The notes beneath the pieces are model-generated. The model was not told where the DNA came from, ran no database searches, and saw nothing but the letters and a program-made list of their open reading frames with translations. From Bacteroidota bacterium (GTDB lineage Bacteria; Bacteroidota; Bacteroidia; Bacteroidales; CAIWKO01), in assembly GCA_037133915.1 (NCBI GenBank), contig JBAXND010000007.1, positions 68,085 through 114,855 on the forward strand: 46,771 bases of DNA. The letters run 5' to 3'. How positions within the stretch are numbered: the first letter of the stretch is position 1; each line of letters begins with the position of its first letter. Shown piece after piece: positions 28,289-36,186 of this stretch. A program made the position numbers and the translations under genes.

Positions 28289-29710
28289 ATGGTATTCAGC
28301 AGTAACATATTTTTATTATACTTTTTGCCGGCAGTTCTCGCACTTTATTTTCTTGCCGACAGAAAATATAAAAATTATGTAGCCCTTGCTGCCAGCGTGT
28401 TCTTTTATGCCTGGGGCGCACCCCTATTCATCTTTGTAATCTTCGGCTCTATTATTTGTGATTTTCTTTTTGCCCGCTATATTCACAAAAGTGAGGGAAA
28501 GAAAAAACGCTTGTTGATGATTTCTGCGATTGCGCTAAATATTGGCGTTCTTATCTATTTCAAATACGCTAATTTTTTTGTAGGCAATTTCAATGAACTG
28601 CTTGGAACGCTAGGAATGAGGCATGTTGCGTGGACTAAGGTCGCACTTCCTATAGGAATATCATTCTTCACTTTTCATGAAATGAGTTACATTATTGATG
28701 TATATCGTGGTGTAAAACCGCCCATGAAAAATATCTGGAATTACGCACTGTATATTTTATATTTCCCACAACTCATTGCCGGCCCCATCATCCGCTTCAA
28801 CGAAATATCTGACCAGATTGAAGAACGAACATACCAATACACCATCGACAATAAACTGCTTGGGTTATTCCGTTTCATTATTGGATTGGCTAAAAAAGTA
28901 CTTATCGCGAATGTACTCGGTGCTTCGGTAGACAGCATCTTTGCGCTGAACGGTGGCGACCTTACTACGCCCCTTGCATGGATCGGAATTGTTGCATACG
29001 CATTCCAGATTTATTTCGATTTCTCGGGTTATTCAGATATGGCAATCGGCATTGCACGCATGATGGGTTTCATCTTTCCTGAGAACTTCAACAACCCGTA
29101 CATTTCACAGAATATTACAGAATTCTGGCGGCGTTGGCATATGTCGCTAAGCCGCTGGATGCGCGACTATCTCTACATTTCATTAGGTGGGAACAAAGTT
29201 TCGATACCCCGTATGTACGTTAATTTGAGTATCGTTTTTTTGATTTCAGGTTTCTGGCATGGTGCTGCATGGAACTTTTTGTTGTGGGGCGGATACCACG
29301 GAGCATTGCTTATTGCCGATAGACTGTTCCTGATTAAAGTGCTGAAAAAACTTGGCAGAATTCCATCCATCGCCATCACATTTTTTCTTACGCTCATTGG
29401 TTGGGTTCTGTTCCGTGCTGAAAATATGAAACACATCGGGCTATACCTGAAAAAAATGTTCTGCTTCGACATGCATGCAACCCGGATAACTTTCAAACCT
29501 GATTTCTGGACCATCATGGTTGTTGCTGCAGTGTTCTCATTTTTGTGTGCATTCAAATTCGGCGAGCGCATACAAGCAGGTGTTTTTGAAAAGAATTACA
29601 ATATAAAAGGATTGCTGCTCATGACTCTTTTAGGCACATTCCTGCTGTTATTCAGTATTGGATCCATTACATCATCCGGGTTTAACCCGTTCATTTATTT
29701 TAGGTTCTGA
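28289..29710 (+). CDS. MBOAT-family O-acyltransferase (AlgI-like)
   Basis: A 473-residue polytopic membrane protein with the AlgI/PatA-type signature: FPQLIAGPIIRFNEI (about 155), FDFSGYSDMAIGIARMMGF (about 246), FWRRWHMSLSRWMRDYLYIS (about 275), and the catalytic histidine in FWHGAAWNFLLWG (about 325). Such proteins move acyl groups from the cytoplasm across the membrane to an O-acetyltransferase partner that modifies an exported glycan. That partner is the next gene, two bases away. The acceptor glycan is unknown. Confidence 0.92.
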   Translation: MVFSSNIFLLYFLPAVLALYFLADRKYKNYVALAASVFFYAWGAPLFIFVIFGSIICDFLFARYIHKSEGKKKRLLMISAIALNIGVLIYFKYANFFVGNFNELLGTLGMRHVAWTKVALPIGISFFTFHEMSYIIDVYRGVKPPMKNIWNYALYILYFPQLIAGPIIRFNEISDQIEERTYQYTIDNKLLGLFRFIIGLAKKVLIANVLGASVDSIFALNGGDLTTPLAWIGIVAYAFQIYFDFSGYSDMAIGIARMMGFIFPENFNNPYISQNITEFWRRWHMSLSRWMRDYLYISLGGNKVSIPRMYVNLSIVFLISGFWHGAAWNFLLWGGYHGALLIADRLFLIKVLKKLGRIPSIAITFFLTLIGWVLFRAENMKHIGLYLKKMFCFDMHATRITFKPDFWTIMVVAAVFSFLCAFKFGERIQAGVFEKNYNIKGLLLMTLLGTFLLLFSIGSITSSGFNPFIYFRF

Positions 29711-29711
29711 C

Positions 29712-31034
29712 GTGAAATTTGAAAAACATATAAAGACCGGCGTATTCGCATTTTTCTGTTTGCTGTTCATTTTACCGAACATTCAGGAAAAATTGGAGCT
29801 TTTCACATTCAAGCCCCTGAAGGGAGATTTTGTGCCTGCCGCAGAACCGGTCTTCACAATTAAATCATGGAAACATCTCAGCTTCCAGAAAGAATATGAA
29901 CGCTATATAAATGACCATATCGGGCTACGACCGTTTATTATTCGCGCATACAATCAAATCTACTACAGCGTTTTTAATATGGCAAAAACCCGCGATATAC
30001 TTATCGGGAAAAACGGCTGTCTGTACGAACGCAATTATGTCGAAGAATATCTCGGCATCAAGTTTAAAGGCAGGGATGGAATACGAAAGGAAATGCAGCG
30101 TGCAAAGTACTTACAGGACACTCTGAAAAAAAAGGGAATTGATTTTATCATCGTTTTTGCTCCGGGCAAAGCAAGCTTTTTTCCCGACGATTTTCCATCG
30201 CCGTACAATCGCATGAAAAAAAATATTTCAAACTACGAATGCTACACGCAAACCTGCAGGAGTTTAGGAGTGAACTTTCTTGACCTGAACAGCTACTTTG
30301 TTTCGCTCAAGCCGACAGCAAAATACCCGCTTATGTCGCCACCGGGCATTCACTGGACATACTATGGAATGACCATTGCCGTTGACACGCTCATACATAC
30401 TTTTGAGAAAATGCGTAACATCGACATGCCGGAAATGATTACTGCAAAAATTGATTTGCCGGATACCGCACGCGATACCGACTGCGATGTGGCTGAAGGG
30501 ATGAATTTATTGTTTCCATTACCGCATCCGCAGTACGCATATCCAATACTTCGTTTTAATTGTACACCCGAAAAAATAAAGCCTAAAATGCTTACCGTGG
30601 GCGACAGCTATTACTGGACTATCTTCGGAAACGGAATCACACATCAGCTATTTAGTGATGGGGCGTTCTGGTTTTATAACCGGGAATGCCATCCCATGGA
30701 TAACTCAGGAATGAAGCCTGTTTCATCGCTTAATTTACAGCAAGAAGTTGAAAAGCAAGATATCATTATGCTGATATCAACCGAGACAAATCTTTCCAAT
30801 TTCTCGTTTGGATTTATTGATAATCTTTACAGGATTTATGCAAAAGACAAAACGGATATTGGCCCTTCATGCCCCTCACCTGATGACCGTTTAAATTATT
30901 ACAAAAACATGATCAGAAACGACGCGAACTGGATGGTAAGCATTCGTGAAAAAGCTATAGAAAACGACATTACAGTTGAGCAAATGATAGAAAAAGATGC
31001 TGCATTCATGGTCGAAAAAGAGAAGAAAAAATAA
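29712..31034 (+). CDS. AlgX/AlgJ-like SGNH O-acetyltransferase partner
   Basis: About 440 residues, with a single N-terminal membrane anchor (TGVFAFFCLLFILPNIQ) and a periplasmic SGNH-hydrolase-like domain. The serine block is in VGDSYYWTIF (about residue 298) and the histidine in PGIHWTYYG (about 215). In AlgX-type enzymes the histidine sits in a DxH motif; here the D position is Gly. I chose the GTG at 29712, one base after the MBOAT stop codon; the longer frame overlaps the MBOAT gene by 53 bases and has no signal. With the MBOAT protein it forms a two-part glycan O-acetylation machine. Confidence 0.82.
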   Translation: MKFEKHIKTGVFAFFCLLFILPNIQEKLELFTFKPLKGDFVPAAEPVFTIKSWKHLSFQKEYERYINDHIGLRPFIIRAYNQIYYSVFNMAKTRDILIGKNGCLYERNYVEEYLGIKFKGRDGIRKEMQRAKYLQDTLKKKGIDFIIVFAPGKASFFPDDFPSPYNRMKKNISNYECYTQTCRSLGVNFLDLNSYFVSLKPTAKYPLMSPPGIHWTYYGMTIAVDTLIHTFEKMRNIDMPEMITAKIDLPDTARDTDCDVAEGMNLLFPLPHPQYAYPILRFNCTPEKIKPKMLTVGDSYYWTIFGNGITHQLFSDGAFWFYNRECHPMDNSGMKPVSSLNLQQEVEKQDIIMLISTETNLSNFSFGFIDNLYRIYAKDKTDIGPSCPSPDDRLNYYKNMIRNDANWMVSIREKAIENDITVEQMIEKDAAFMVEKEKKK

Positions 31035-31039
31035 ACGAC

Positions 31040-31537
31040 ATGACAAACAAACCCATTTCAATCATTGCTGCAGTTGCCGAGAATGGTGCCATAGGCAAAG
31101 ACAATAAATTGTTGTGTTACCTTCCGGAAGACCTTAAACGTTTTCGCCAGATTACCATCGGGCATACCGTACTGATGGGGAAGAATACCTACTTGTCATT
31201 ACCATTCCGCCCGCTCAAAGACAGACGCAATATTATTATCAGCGATGTTCCGGGAGAGCTTATACCGCGTTGTCTGATTGCATGGAGCATTGAAGAAGCA
31301 ATTGAAAAATGCGATTCAGATAATGAAAATTTTGTGATTGGCGGTGCAAGTATTTACCGGCAGATGATGCCATTGGCAAGCAAACTCTATATTACACGAA
31401 TTTACAAATGCTTTGATGCTGATACTTTCTTTCCTGAAATTGACATGAAACTTTGGAAACTAACAGAGGAATCACCTCTTGAAACTGACGATGCCAGCGG
31501 TTTGCGTTACGCTTTTCTCACTTACGAACGTATTTGA
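31040..31537 (+). CDS. folA: Dihydrofolate reductase
   Basis: A 165-residue protein, usual DHFR length. It shows SIIAAVAENGAIGKDNKLL, the active-site acid in LPEDLKRF, the NADPH-binding VLMGKNTYLSLP and RRNIIIS, and FVIGGASIYRQMMPLASKLY. It regenerates tetrahydrofolate from the dihydrofolate produced by ThyA. The usual W-H before LPxDL is C-Y here (LLCYLPEDL), and the MGRxT arginine is Lys. It sits five bases after the AlgX-like gene, at the end of the thyA run. Confidence 0.93.
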   Translation: MTNKPISIIAAVAENGAIGKDNKLLCYLPEDLKRFRQITIGHTVLMGKNTYLSLPFRPLKDRRNIIISDVPGELIPRCLIAWSIEEAIEKCDSDNENFVIGGASIYRQMMPLASKLYITRIYKCFDADTFFPEIDMKLWKLTEESPLETDDASGLRYAFLTYERI

Positions 31538-31574
31538 CGCATCCCTAAAATGCATCCATTTCGATTTCTGCAAA

Positions 31575-32831
31575 TCAGGTTTTCTGCTTCTTCTTTTTCG
31601 CCGCCGGAAATAACACATTATTCAGAATAAGCCTGTAGCCCGGCGAGTTAGGATGCAGCTTAAGCTCTGTTGGCGGGTCATACACGAAATGCTGATAGTC
31701 TTCCGGGTCGTGACCACCCAGAAAAGTCCAGGTACCTTTGCCGTAATCGCCATGAATATAGCGCACTTCACCGGCTGACTTATTTTCACCTAATATCAAT
31801 ACATTCGGCTTCACCAACTGCTTGTTGAACGCCGTGCTCTGCCCCATAAACCCCTTAATAATCTGTTCATGATCCTGACAAAGCATCGTAGGTACCTGAT
31901 CCCATTTTGCCGAAAACTCGAACAGCGTGAACATGTCCTGATTTTGTGGAATGTTTCGAACGTGTGTTACATCTATATTTGAGATCTCGTATTCATAAGG
32001 ATTTTTACAAATTGTAAATCCGGTAAACGCAAAGCAGTTGTCGTAATTCAGTTTGGCTTGAGCGTTAGGATCCATAGGGTCTCCGTCAAACATCACATCA
32101 CAAATATCAACACCATCGGCAGCTAAGGCAATATCAAAGCTGTCGGGAGCAGAACACATGGCAAACAGGTAGCCGCCGCCTGCAACAAAATCGCGGATTT
32201 TTTTTACCACGGCCAACTTAAGCTGCGAAACTTTGGCATAGCCTAATTTGTGAGCACTTTCTTCCGAAAGTTTTACATCCGTTTGATACCATTCAACATT
32301 CCGGAACTGCGCCCAGAATTTTCCATACTGGCCGGTAAAATCCTCATGGTGCATGTGAAGCCAGTCGTATTTAGGCAGGTCACCGGCAAGTACTTCTTCA
32401 TCATAAATAACATCATACGGAATTTCTGCGTACTTTAAAACGAGCGTAACAGCATCGTCCCACGGTAATTTGTTTTTCGGTGAATACACAGCAATTTTAG
32501 GGGCTTTCACAAGTTTAACCTCATCCATGTTTACCTGCGGATCAGCAATCTCCATTAAAATAGCTGTTGATTGTGCATCGGCAATAACTTCGTACGAAAC
32601 ACCACGAACATTGCATTCATCTTCAAAAAGCTTGTTGTATTTCATCATAAAACTGCCGCCCCTGTAGTTAAGCAGCCAGCTCACCTCTATTTCGTGAGTA
32701 ACCACCCAGTATGCAATTCCATAGGCTTTCAGATGGTCTTTCTGCGATTTATCCATGGGGATAAGCAGATAAGAAGCCTGTGAACTCAGGGCTACAACAA
32801 AGAAAATCAGTATCAGAAAAAATCGCTTCAC
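31575..32831 (-). CDS. Conserved exported Bacteroidota protein (not asparagine synthetase)
   Basis: A 418-residue protein with a signal peptide (MKRFFLILIFFVVALSSQAS). Proteins of this kind in Bacteroidota are, from memory, often labelled asparagine synthetase B. I see no N-terminal glutaminase Cys and no SGGxDS pyrophosphatase loop, and an exported synthetase would have no ATP. Visible features are DWLHMHHEDFTGQYGKFWAQ, VAGGGYLFAMCSAPDSFDIA (a ThuA/glutamine-amidotransferase-like segment), and GDYGKGTWTFLGGHDPEDY. These suggest a Rossmann-like class I amidotransferase fold without a clear catalytic Cys triad. Function unknown. Confidence 0.8.
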   Translation of the reverse strand: MKRFFLILIFFVVALSSQASYLLIPMDKSQKDHLKAYGIAYWVVTHEIEVSWLLNYRGGSFMMKYNKLFEDECNVRGVSYEVIADAQSTAILMEIADPQVNMDEVKLVKAPKIAVYSPKNKLPWDDAVTLVLKYAEIPYDVIYDEEVLAGDLPKYDWLHMHHEDFTGQYGKFWAQFRNVEWYQTDVKLSEESAHKLGYAKVSQLKLAVVKKIRDFVAGGGYLFAMCSAPDSFDIALAADGVDICDVMFDGDPMDPNAQAKLNYDNCFAFTGFTICKNPYEYEISNIDVTHVRNIPQNQDMFTLFEFSAKWDQVPTMLCQDHEQIIKGFMGQSTAFNKQLVKPNVLILGENKSAGEVRYIHGDYGKGTWTFLGGHDPEDYQHFVYDPPTELKLHPNSPGYRLILNNVLFPAAKKKKQKT

Positions 32832-32891
32832 AGAGAATTTATTTTTGTATGATAACTAGAACGCATTACACGGTTAATTATTTGACCAATA

Positions 32892-32899
32892 CAAAATTA
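32892..32899 (-). promoter_or_regulatory. Bacteroidota -7 box of the exported protein gene
   Basis: On the minus strand this reads TAATTTTG (TAnnTTTG), 61 bases upstream of the ATG at 32831, in the gap behind dnaB. Confidence 0.4.
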
Positions 32900-32943
32900 A
32901 TCAAAATTTTACCCGGAAGTCAAATTTCTTAGGGTGCGAAAAA

Positions 32944-34479
32944 TCAGAACGGAACATCTTTGTTCTGGTCTGAATTCATTTTTGATTGAACTATCCGTGT
33001 GGTTGGCTGTTCATTGAAAAAGTTCTCGTTCGCAGGAATACTGTCATCAATCTCCACATTCAGCGCGTCGAGTTCAGCAAATTTTGCGAACTGCTCAATG
33101 AAGCGCAGTTTCACGTCGCGCAGCGCCCCGTTACGGTGCTTTGCAATGATAATTTCACCAATGCCATTTGTAGGTGTGCCGTCTTCAAACTCAAATATTT
33201 TATAATATTCGGGTCTGTAGATAAACATTACAATATCGGCGTCCTGTTCTATAGCACCCGATTCCCTAAGGTCGGATAGTATCGGCTTTTTGCTGCCGCC
33301 CCTGGTTTCAACAGCACGGCTCAGCTGCGACAGGGCGATGATAGGAATATTCAATTCTTTGGCAAGAGCTTTCAGCGAACGTGAAATATTACTGATTTCC
33401 TGCTCACGGTTTCCATTTTTATTATCGCTTCCAGCCGACATCAGCTGCAGATAGTCAATAATAATAAGTGAGATGCCGTGCTGCTGCATCAGCCTTCTGC
33501 TCTTGGCGCGAAGTTCGAAAATAGAAAGTGCGGGCGTATCATCTATAAATAAAGGAGCATCAATAAGGTCTTTAATCTTGGCGTTGAGTTGCTCCCATTC
33601 ATAATTTTTCAGATTTCCTTTTTTTAATTTTTCGGAAGGAAGCTCGCTTTCGCTTGATATCAGTCGTGTTACAAGCTGTATGGCCGACATTTCAAGAGAA
33701 AAGAACGCAACGGCTTTCTTGTATTCAACAGCAATATTACGCGCCATGCTCAGCACAAAAGCAGTTTTACCCATACCCGGACGAGCCGCCAACACTACAA
33801 GATCAGATTTTTGCCAACCCGAAGTAACGCGGTCGAGCTCGGTAAAGCCGCTTGCCACGCCACGCATATGCGCACCATCTTTTATAGAAGCTTCAATTTC
33901 TTTTATGGCTTCAGACACCAGTGTCTGCATGTCCTGATAATTGCGGCGCAGATTATTATCGCTTACCGAAAAAAGATTTTTTTCGGCTTTATCAAGAAGG
34001 TCAAATACGTCCGTTGTGTCTTCGTAAGCATCGCGTATTATCTCATTAGATATACGAATCAACTCACGCTGAATAAACTTTTGAGTAATAATTTTTACGT
34101 GATATTCAACATTGGCCGATGATGCAATACGGTTTGTAAGCTGCGTAATAAAATAAGGACCACCCACCAGATCTAAATCCCCTAAAGTCCTAAGTTCATT
34201 GGTTACCGTAAGAATATCAACAGGTTCAGAGCGTTTAAACAGATTATGAATAGCATGAAAAATAATTCGGTGAGTTTCCTTATAAAAGACTTCCGGTTTT
34301 AAGCTGTCGATAACACTTGTCAGAGCATCTTTCTCAAGCATCAGGGCACCGAGCACGGCTTCTTCAAGTTCAGTAGCCTGTGGCGGAACTTTTCCCTGTT
34401 CTATTAAAACCTGTGTGATAGACTGTTTCCTATATTTTTTGCGTACTCCGTCGCGTGAATCCTCATTCATATTTTCCAT
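32944..34479 (-). CDS. dnaB: Replicative DNA helicase DnaB
   Basis: About 511 residues. The N-terminal primase-interacting domain (PPQATELEEAVLGALMLEKD, about residues 32-130) is followed by a linker and the RecA-like motor with Walker A (AARPGMGKTAFVLSMARNIA), Walker B (LIIIDYLQLMS), the EISNISRSLKALAKEL helix and LSDLRESGAIEQDADIVMFI. The hexameric ring unwinds DNA ahead of the replication fork. I chose the ATG at 34479. The ATG at 34470 is a good alternative, because a TATTTTTG box at 34484-34491 on this strand places the start of transcription at about 34478. The longer frame to 34539 lies upstream of that box. Confidence 0.94.
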   Translation of the reverse strand: MENMNEDSRDGVRKKYRKQSITQVLIEQGKVPPQATELEEAVLGALMLEKDALTSVIDSLKPEVFYKETHRIIFHAIHNLFKRSEPVDILTVTNELRTLGDLDLVGGPYFITQLTNRIASSANVEYHVKIITQKFIQRELIRISNEIIRDAYEDTTDVFDLLDKAEKNLFSVSDNNLRRNYQDMQTLVSEAIKEIEASIKDGAHMRGVASGFTELDRVTSGWQKSDLVVLAARPGMGKTAFVLSMARNIAVEYKKAVAFFSLEMSAIQLVTRLISSESELPSEKLKKGNLKNYEWEQLNAKIKDLIDAPLFIDDTPALSIFELRAKSRRLMQQHGISLIIIDYLQLMSAGSDNKNGNREQEISNISRSLKALAKELNIPIIALSQLSRAVETRGGSKKPILSDLRESGAIEQDADIVMFIYRPEYYKIFEFEDGTPTNGIGEIIIAKHRNGALRDVKLRFIEQFAKFAELDALNVEIDDSIPANENFFNEQPTTRIVQSKMNSDQNKDVPF

Positions 34480-34586
34480 ATTCCAAAAATAATTAAACCC
34501 TGCAATCCTGACCCCTCCGTTCGGATATTTTTTTATCAACAGACCAAAAGCAACAGGAATAAGGGGTTAGCCGGAAGCTGCGATGA

Positions 34587-35294
34587 TTAAGCAATTATAA
34601 TACTTTCAGCAGGAATGATGTTGCGGCCCTGGTATTTCAGAAATAATTGAACAACAGCCACAGCATCTTTCTCGCAGTACCGCGCAATTCGGTCAATATC
34701 ATGCTCCTGCCAGTACACACGTCCCACATCGCTTCCATCGATATCGTCTTTAGGTGACGGAATATTGAATACGGCCGTAAGCAGTGCCAGTGAAGTATAA
34801 CTTTTATAATCGCCAAACTTCCACAGTTCCATAGTATCCAGCAGGTTTACTTCCCAGGGCTTTTTGCCTGCAATATCGAGGCCGGCAGGCAATTCGATAC
34901 CATTAATCAGCATCCTGCGCGAGAGATATGGAAAGTCAAACTCCTTGCCGTTATGAGCGCAAAGAATCTGTTCGCGTTTACCAAAGAACTCTTTCAGGAA
35001 GCTATTAAATGCGGCAAGTAGTGTCAATTCATTATCGCCATAAAACGACCGGCACGTAATGATTCCATTGTGCAACCAAGCAGTGGAGACACAAATTACT
35101 TTACCGAATTCCGCATAAATTCCCGCACGTTCGTAAAGTGTTTCGGGCGATTCTCCTTCTACGTGTTTTAGCAAGGCTGATTTCTTTTCCCACAACTTTT
35201 GATAGGTTGCAGGCAGCATCGAAAAAGAGGGTGAAAGAGGCACCGTTTCGATGTCGATAAAAAGGATGTTTTCGGGGTTAAATGATTTAAGCAT
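34587..35294 (-). CDS. Predicted 3'-5' exonuclease (PolB-like, DEDDy)
   Basis: A 235-residue protein with the three exonuclease motifs: LFIDIETVPLSPSF (Exo I, DxE), AHNGKEFDFPYLSRRM (Exo II, NxxxFD), and YCEKDAVAVVQLFL (Exo III, YxxxD). It matches the family of stand-alone 3'-5' exonucleases related to the DNA polymerase B proofreading domain. It is probably a cytoplasmic DNA-repair nuclease. It lies next to dnaB on the same strand with a gap of about 107 bases. Confidence 0.88.
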   Translation of the reverse strand: MLKSFNPENILFIDIETVPLSPSFSMLPATYQKLWEKKSALLKHVEGESPETLYERAGIYAEFGKVICVSTAWLHNGIITCRSFYGDNELTLLAAFNSFLKEFFGKREQILCAHNGKEFDFPYLSRRMLINGIELPAGLDIAGKKPWEVNLLDTMELWKFGDYKSYTSLALLTAVFNIPSPKDDIDGSDVGRVYWQEHDIDRIARYCEKDAVAVVQLFLKYQGRNIIPAESIIIA

Positions 35295-35346
35295 TTTGTT
35301 GTATTTTATTTTTTTTATGAAAGAAAAACAGACTATAAAAAGCCTT

Positions 35347-35378
35347 CAAATTTATGGCTGATTATCGGAACAAATTTA
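35347..35378 (-). promoter_or_regulatory. Promoter of the exonuclease gene
   Basis: On the minus strand TAAATTTG occurs twice, at 35347-35354 and 35371-35378. The nearer box is 53 bases upstream of the exonuclease ATG, and the TTTG of the farther one (35371-35374) lies 16 bases upstream of it, where a -33 element would sit. Confidence 0.45.
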
Positions 35379-35660
35379 GACTAATTTTTACGAAACAACA
35401 ATAGCAAAAAACAATAAATAATTGACAGGAAAATCTATCAATTTTTTGTCCAGTATTTGGCATTCTTTCTTGAAATTTTTGCCCATAAATAGCCTGAATA
35501 TTTTGCAATGGAACGAGCACATTTTATATGCCATAATTTATGTTTATTCTGTAAACTCTGTATGTTGAGTAAACATGATAATATAAATAATTATGACCAT
35601 TTCACCATCAGGGGATTAAGGGATAAAAGAGCCCAAACTTGGGTCATGGGCATTTTTAAC

Positions 35661-35691
35661 TTATTAGAATTTTCTAATAAGTTTCTAATAA
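35661..35691. promoter_or_regulatory. Three TTCTAATAA half-sites, operator-like
   Basis: TTATTAGAA-TT-TTCTAATAA is a perfect 9-bp inverted repeat (35661-35680), followed three bases later by a direct third copy of TTCTAATAA (35683-35691). The arrangement suggests binding of a dimeric regulator plus an extra half-site, about 240 bases upstream of the candidate giant-gene promoter. Confidence 0.4.
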
Positions 35692-35917
35692 CTTTAAAAA
35701 TCGCATGTAATATCGCCCACTAACAATAATTGACAAGTAGCATTAATTCAATTGAACAATTAGTGCTATTATCTATTAAATCAATATTTTAAGATAATAA
35801 TCCGAACTCATCAAAGGCAAATTAGGCGGCAAAATGTAATTTTATTATTTACCGCTTGTGTAAGATTGTACATGAATTTATTAACATAATTTTCAACAAT
35901 TCATTATTATAATGGAG

Positions 35918-35925
35918 TACTTTTG
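35918..35925 (+). promoter_or_regulatory. Candidate promoter of the giant gene leader
   Basis: TACTTTTG is an exact TAnnTTTG match. A start near 35932 would produce a leader of about 255 bases before the ATG at 36187, enclosing both hairpins described below. Confidence 0.45.
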
Positions 35926-36015
35926 TAACTAAATAGACGAATTTGTAGTTAAACGCTTACTATTTCACGACATAATATCAAAATAAACTAGTTGATGCTA
36001 CGAAAACTGATTCAA

Positions 36016-36051
36016 AAATGCGCTGCTCTGCCCCTTTGCTACAGCGCATTT
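36016..36051 (+). ncRNA. Perfect 10-bp stem-loop in the giant-gene leader
   Basis: AAATGCGCTG (36016-36025) is perfectly complementary to CAGCGCATTT (36042-36051) with a 16-base loop rich in C and T (CTCTGCCCCTTTGCTA). There is no T-tract, so it is not a terminator. It stands out in AT-rich DNA and is likely a structured RNA element. I could not match it to a known riboswitch class. Confidence 0.45.
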
Positions 36052-36113
36052 CCGACGAAAGATGAAAGAACAAATGAATTGACCTGTAACAAGTAAAAGC
36101 AACACACAAAAGC

Positions 36114-36150
36114 AAGAAACCCCTGTATTAATGGGATTCTTCTTGTTTTT
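36114..36150 (+). terminator. Terminator-like hairpin just upstream of the giant gene
   Basis: AAGAA-A-CCC (36114-36122) pairs with GGG-A-TTCTT (36133-36141) with one A:A mismatch and a 10-base loop. It is followed by CTTG and then five T residues (36146-36150). It ends 36 bases before the giant gene's ATG and so could attenuate it or end a small RNA. Confidence 0.5.
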
Positions 36151-36186
36151 GTCTAATTATTTGAAATTACAAAATAAATAAAGCAT

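Larger units (their letters stand above)
35295..36186. other. Gene-free structured region upstream of the giant gene
   Basis: 892 AT-rich bases between the divergent exonuclease and giant genes. I find no convincing gene: the only frame over 60 codons (35508-35723) has no recognisable start signal or family. It holds the exonuclease promoter, the inverted repeat CCCAA-AC-TTGGG (35632-35643), a three-half-site element (35661-35691), a promoter match (35918-35925), a perfect stem-loop (36016-36051) and a terminator-like hairpin (36114-36150). The last three could form a leader of about 255 bases or a separate small RNA. Confidence 0.6.

Noticed and set aside
35508..35723. A 71-codon frame with several Cys residues in the gene-free region
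   Set aside because: No promoter or ribosome site at its start, no recognisable family, and it runs through the palindromic element. Kept as non-coding.
36016..36150. A c-di-GMP or other named riboswitch upstream of the giant gene
   Set aside because: I looked for the conserved core sequences I know and found none. Only the hairpins themselves are supported.
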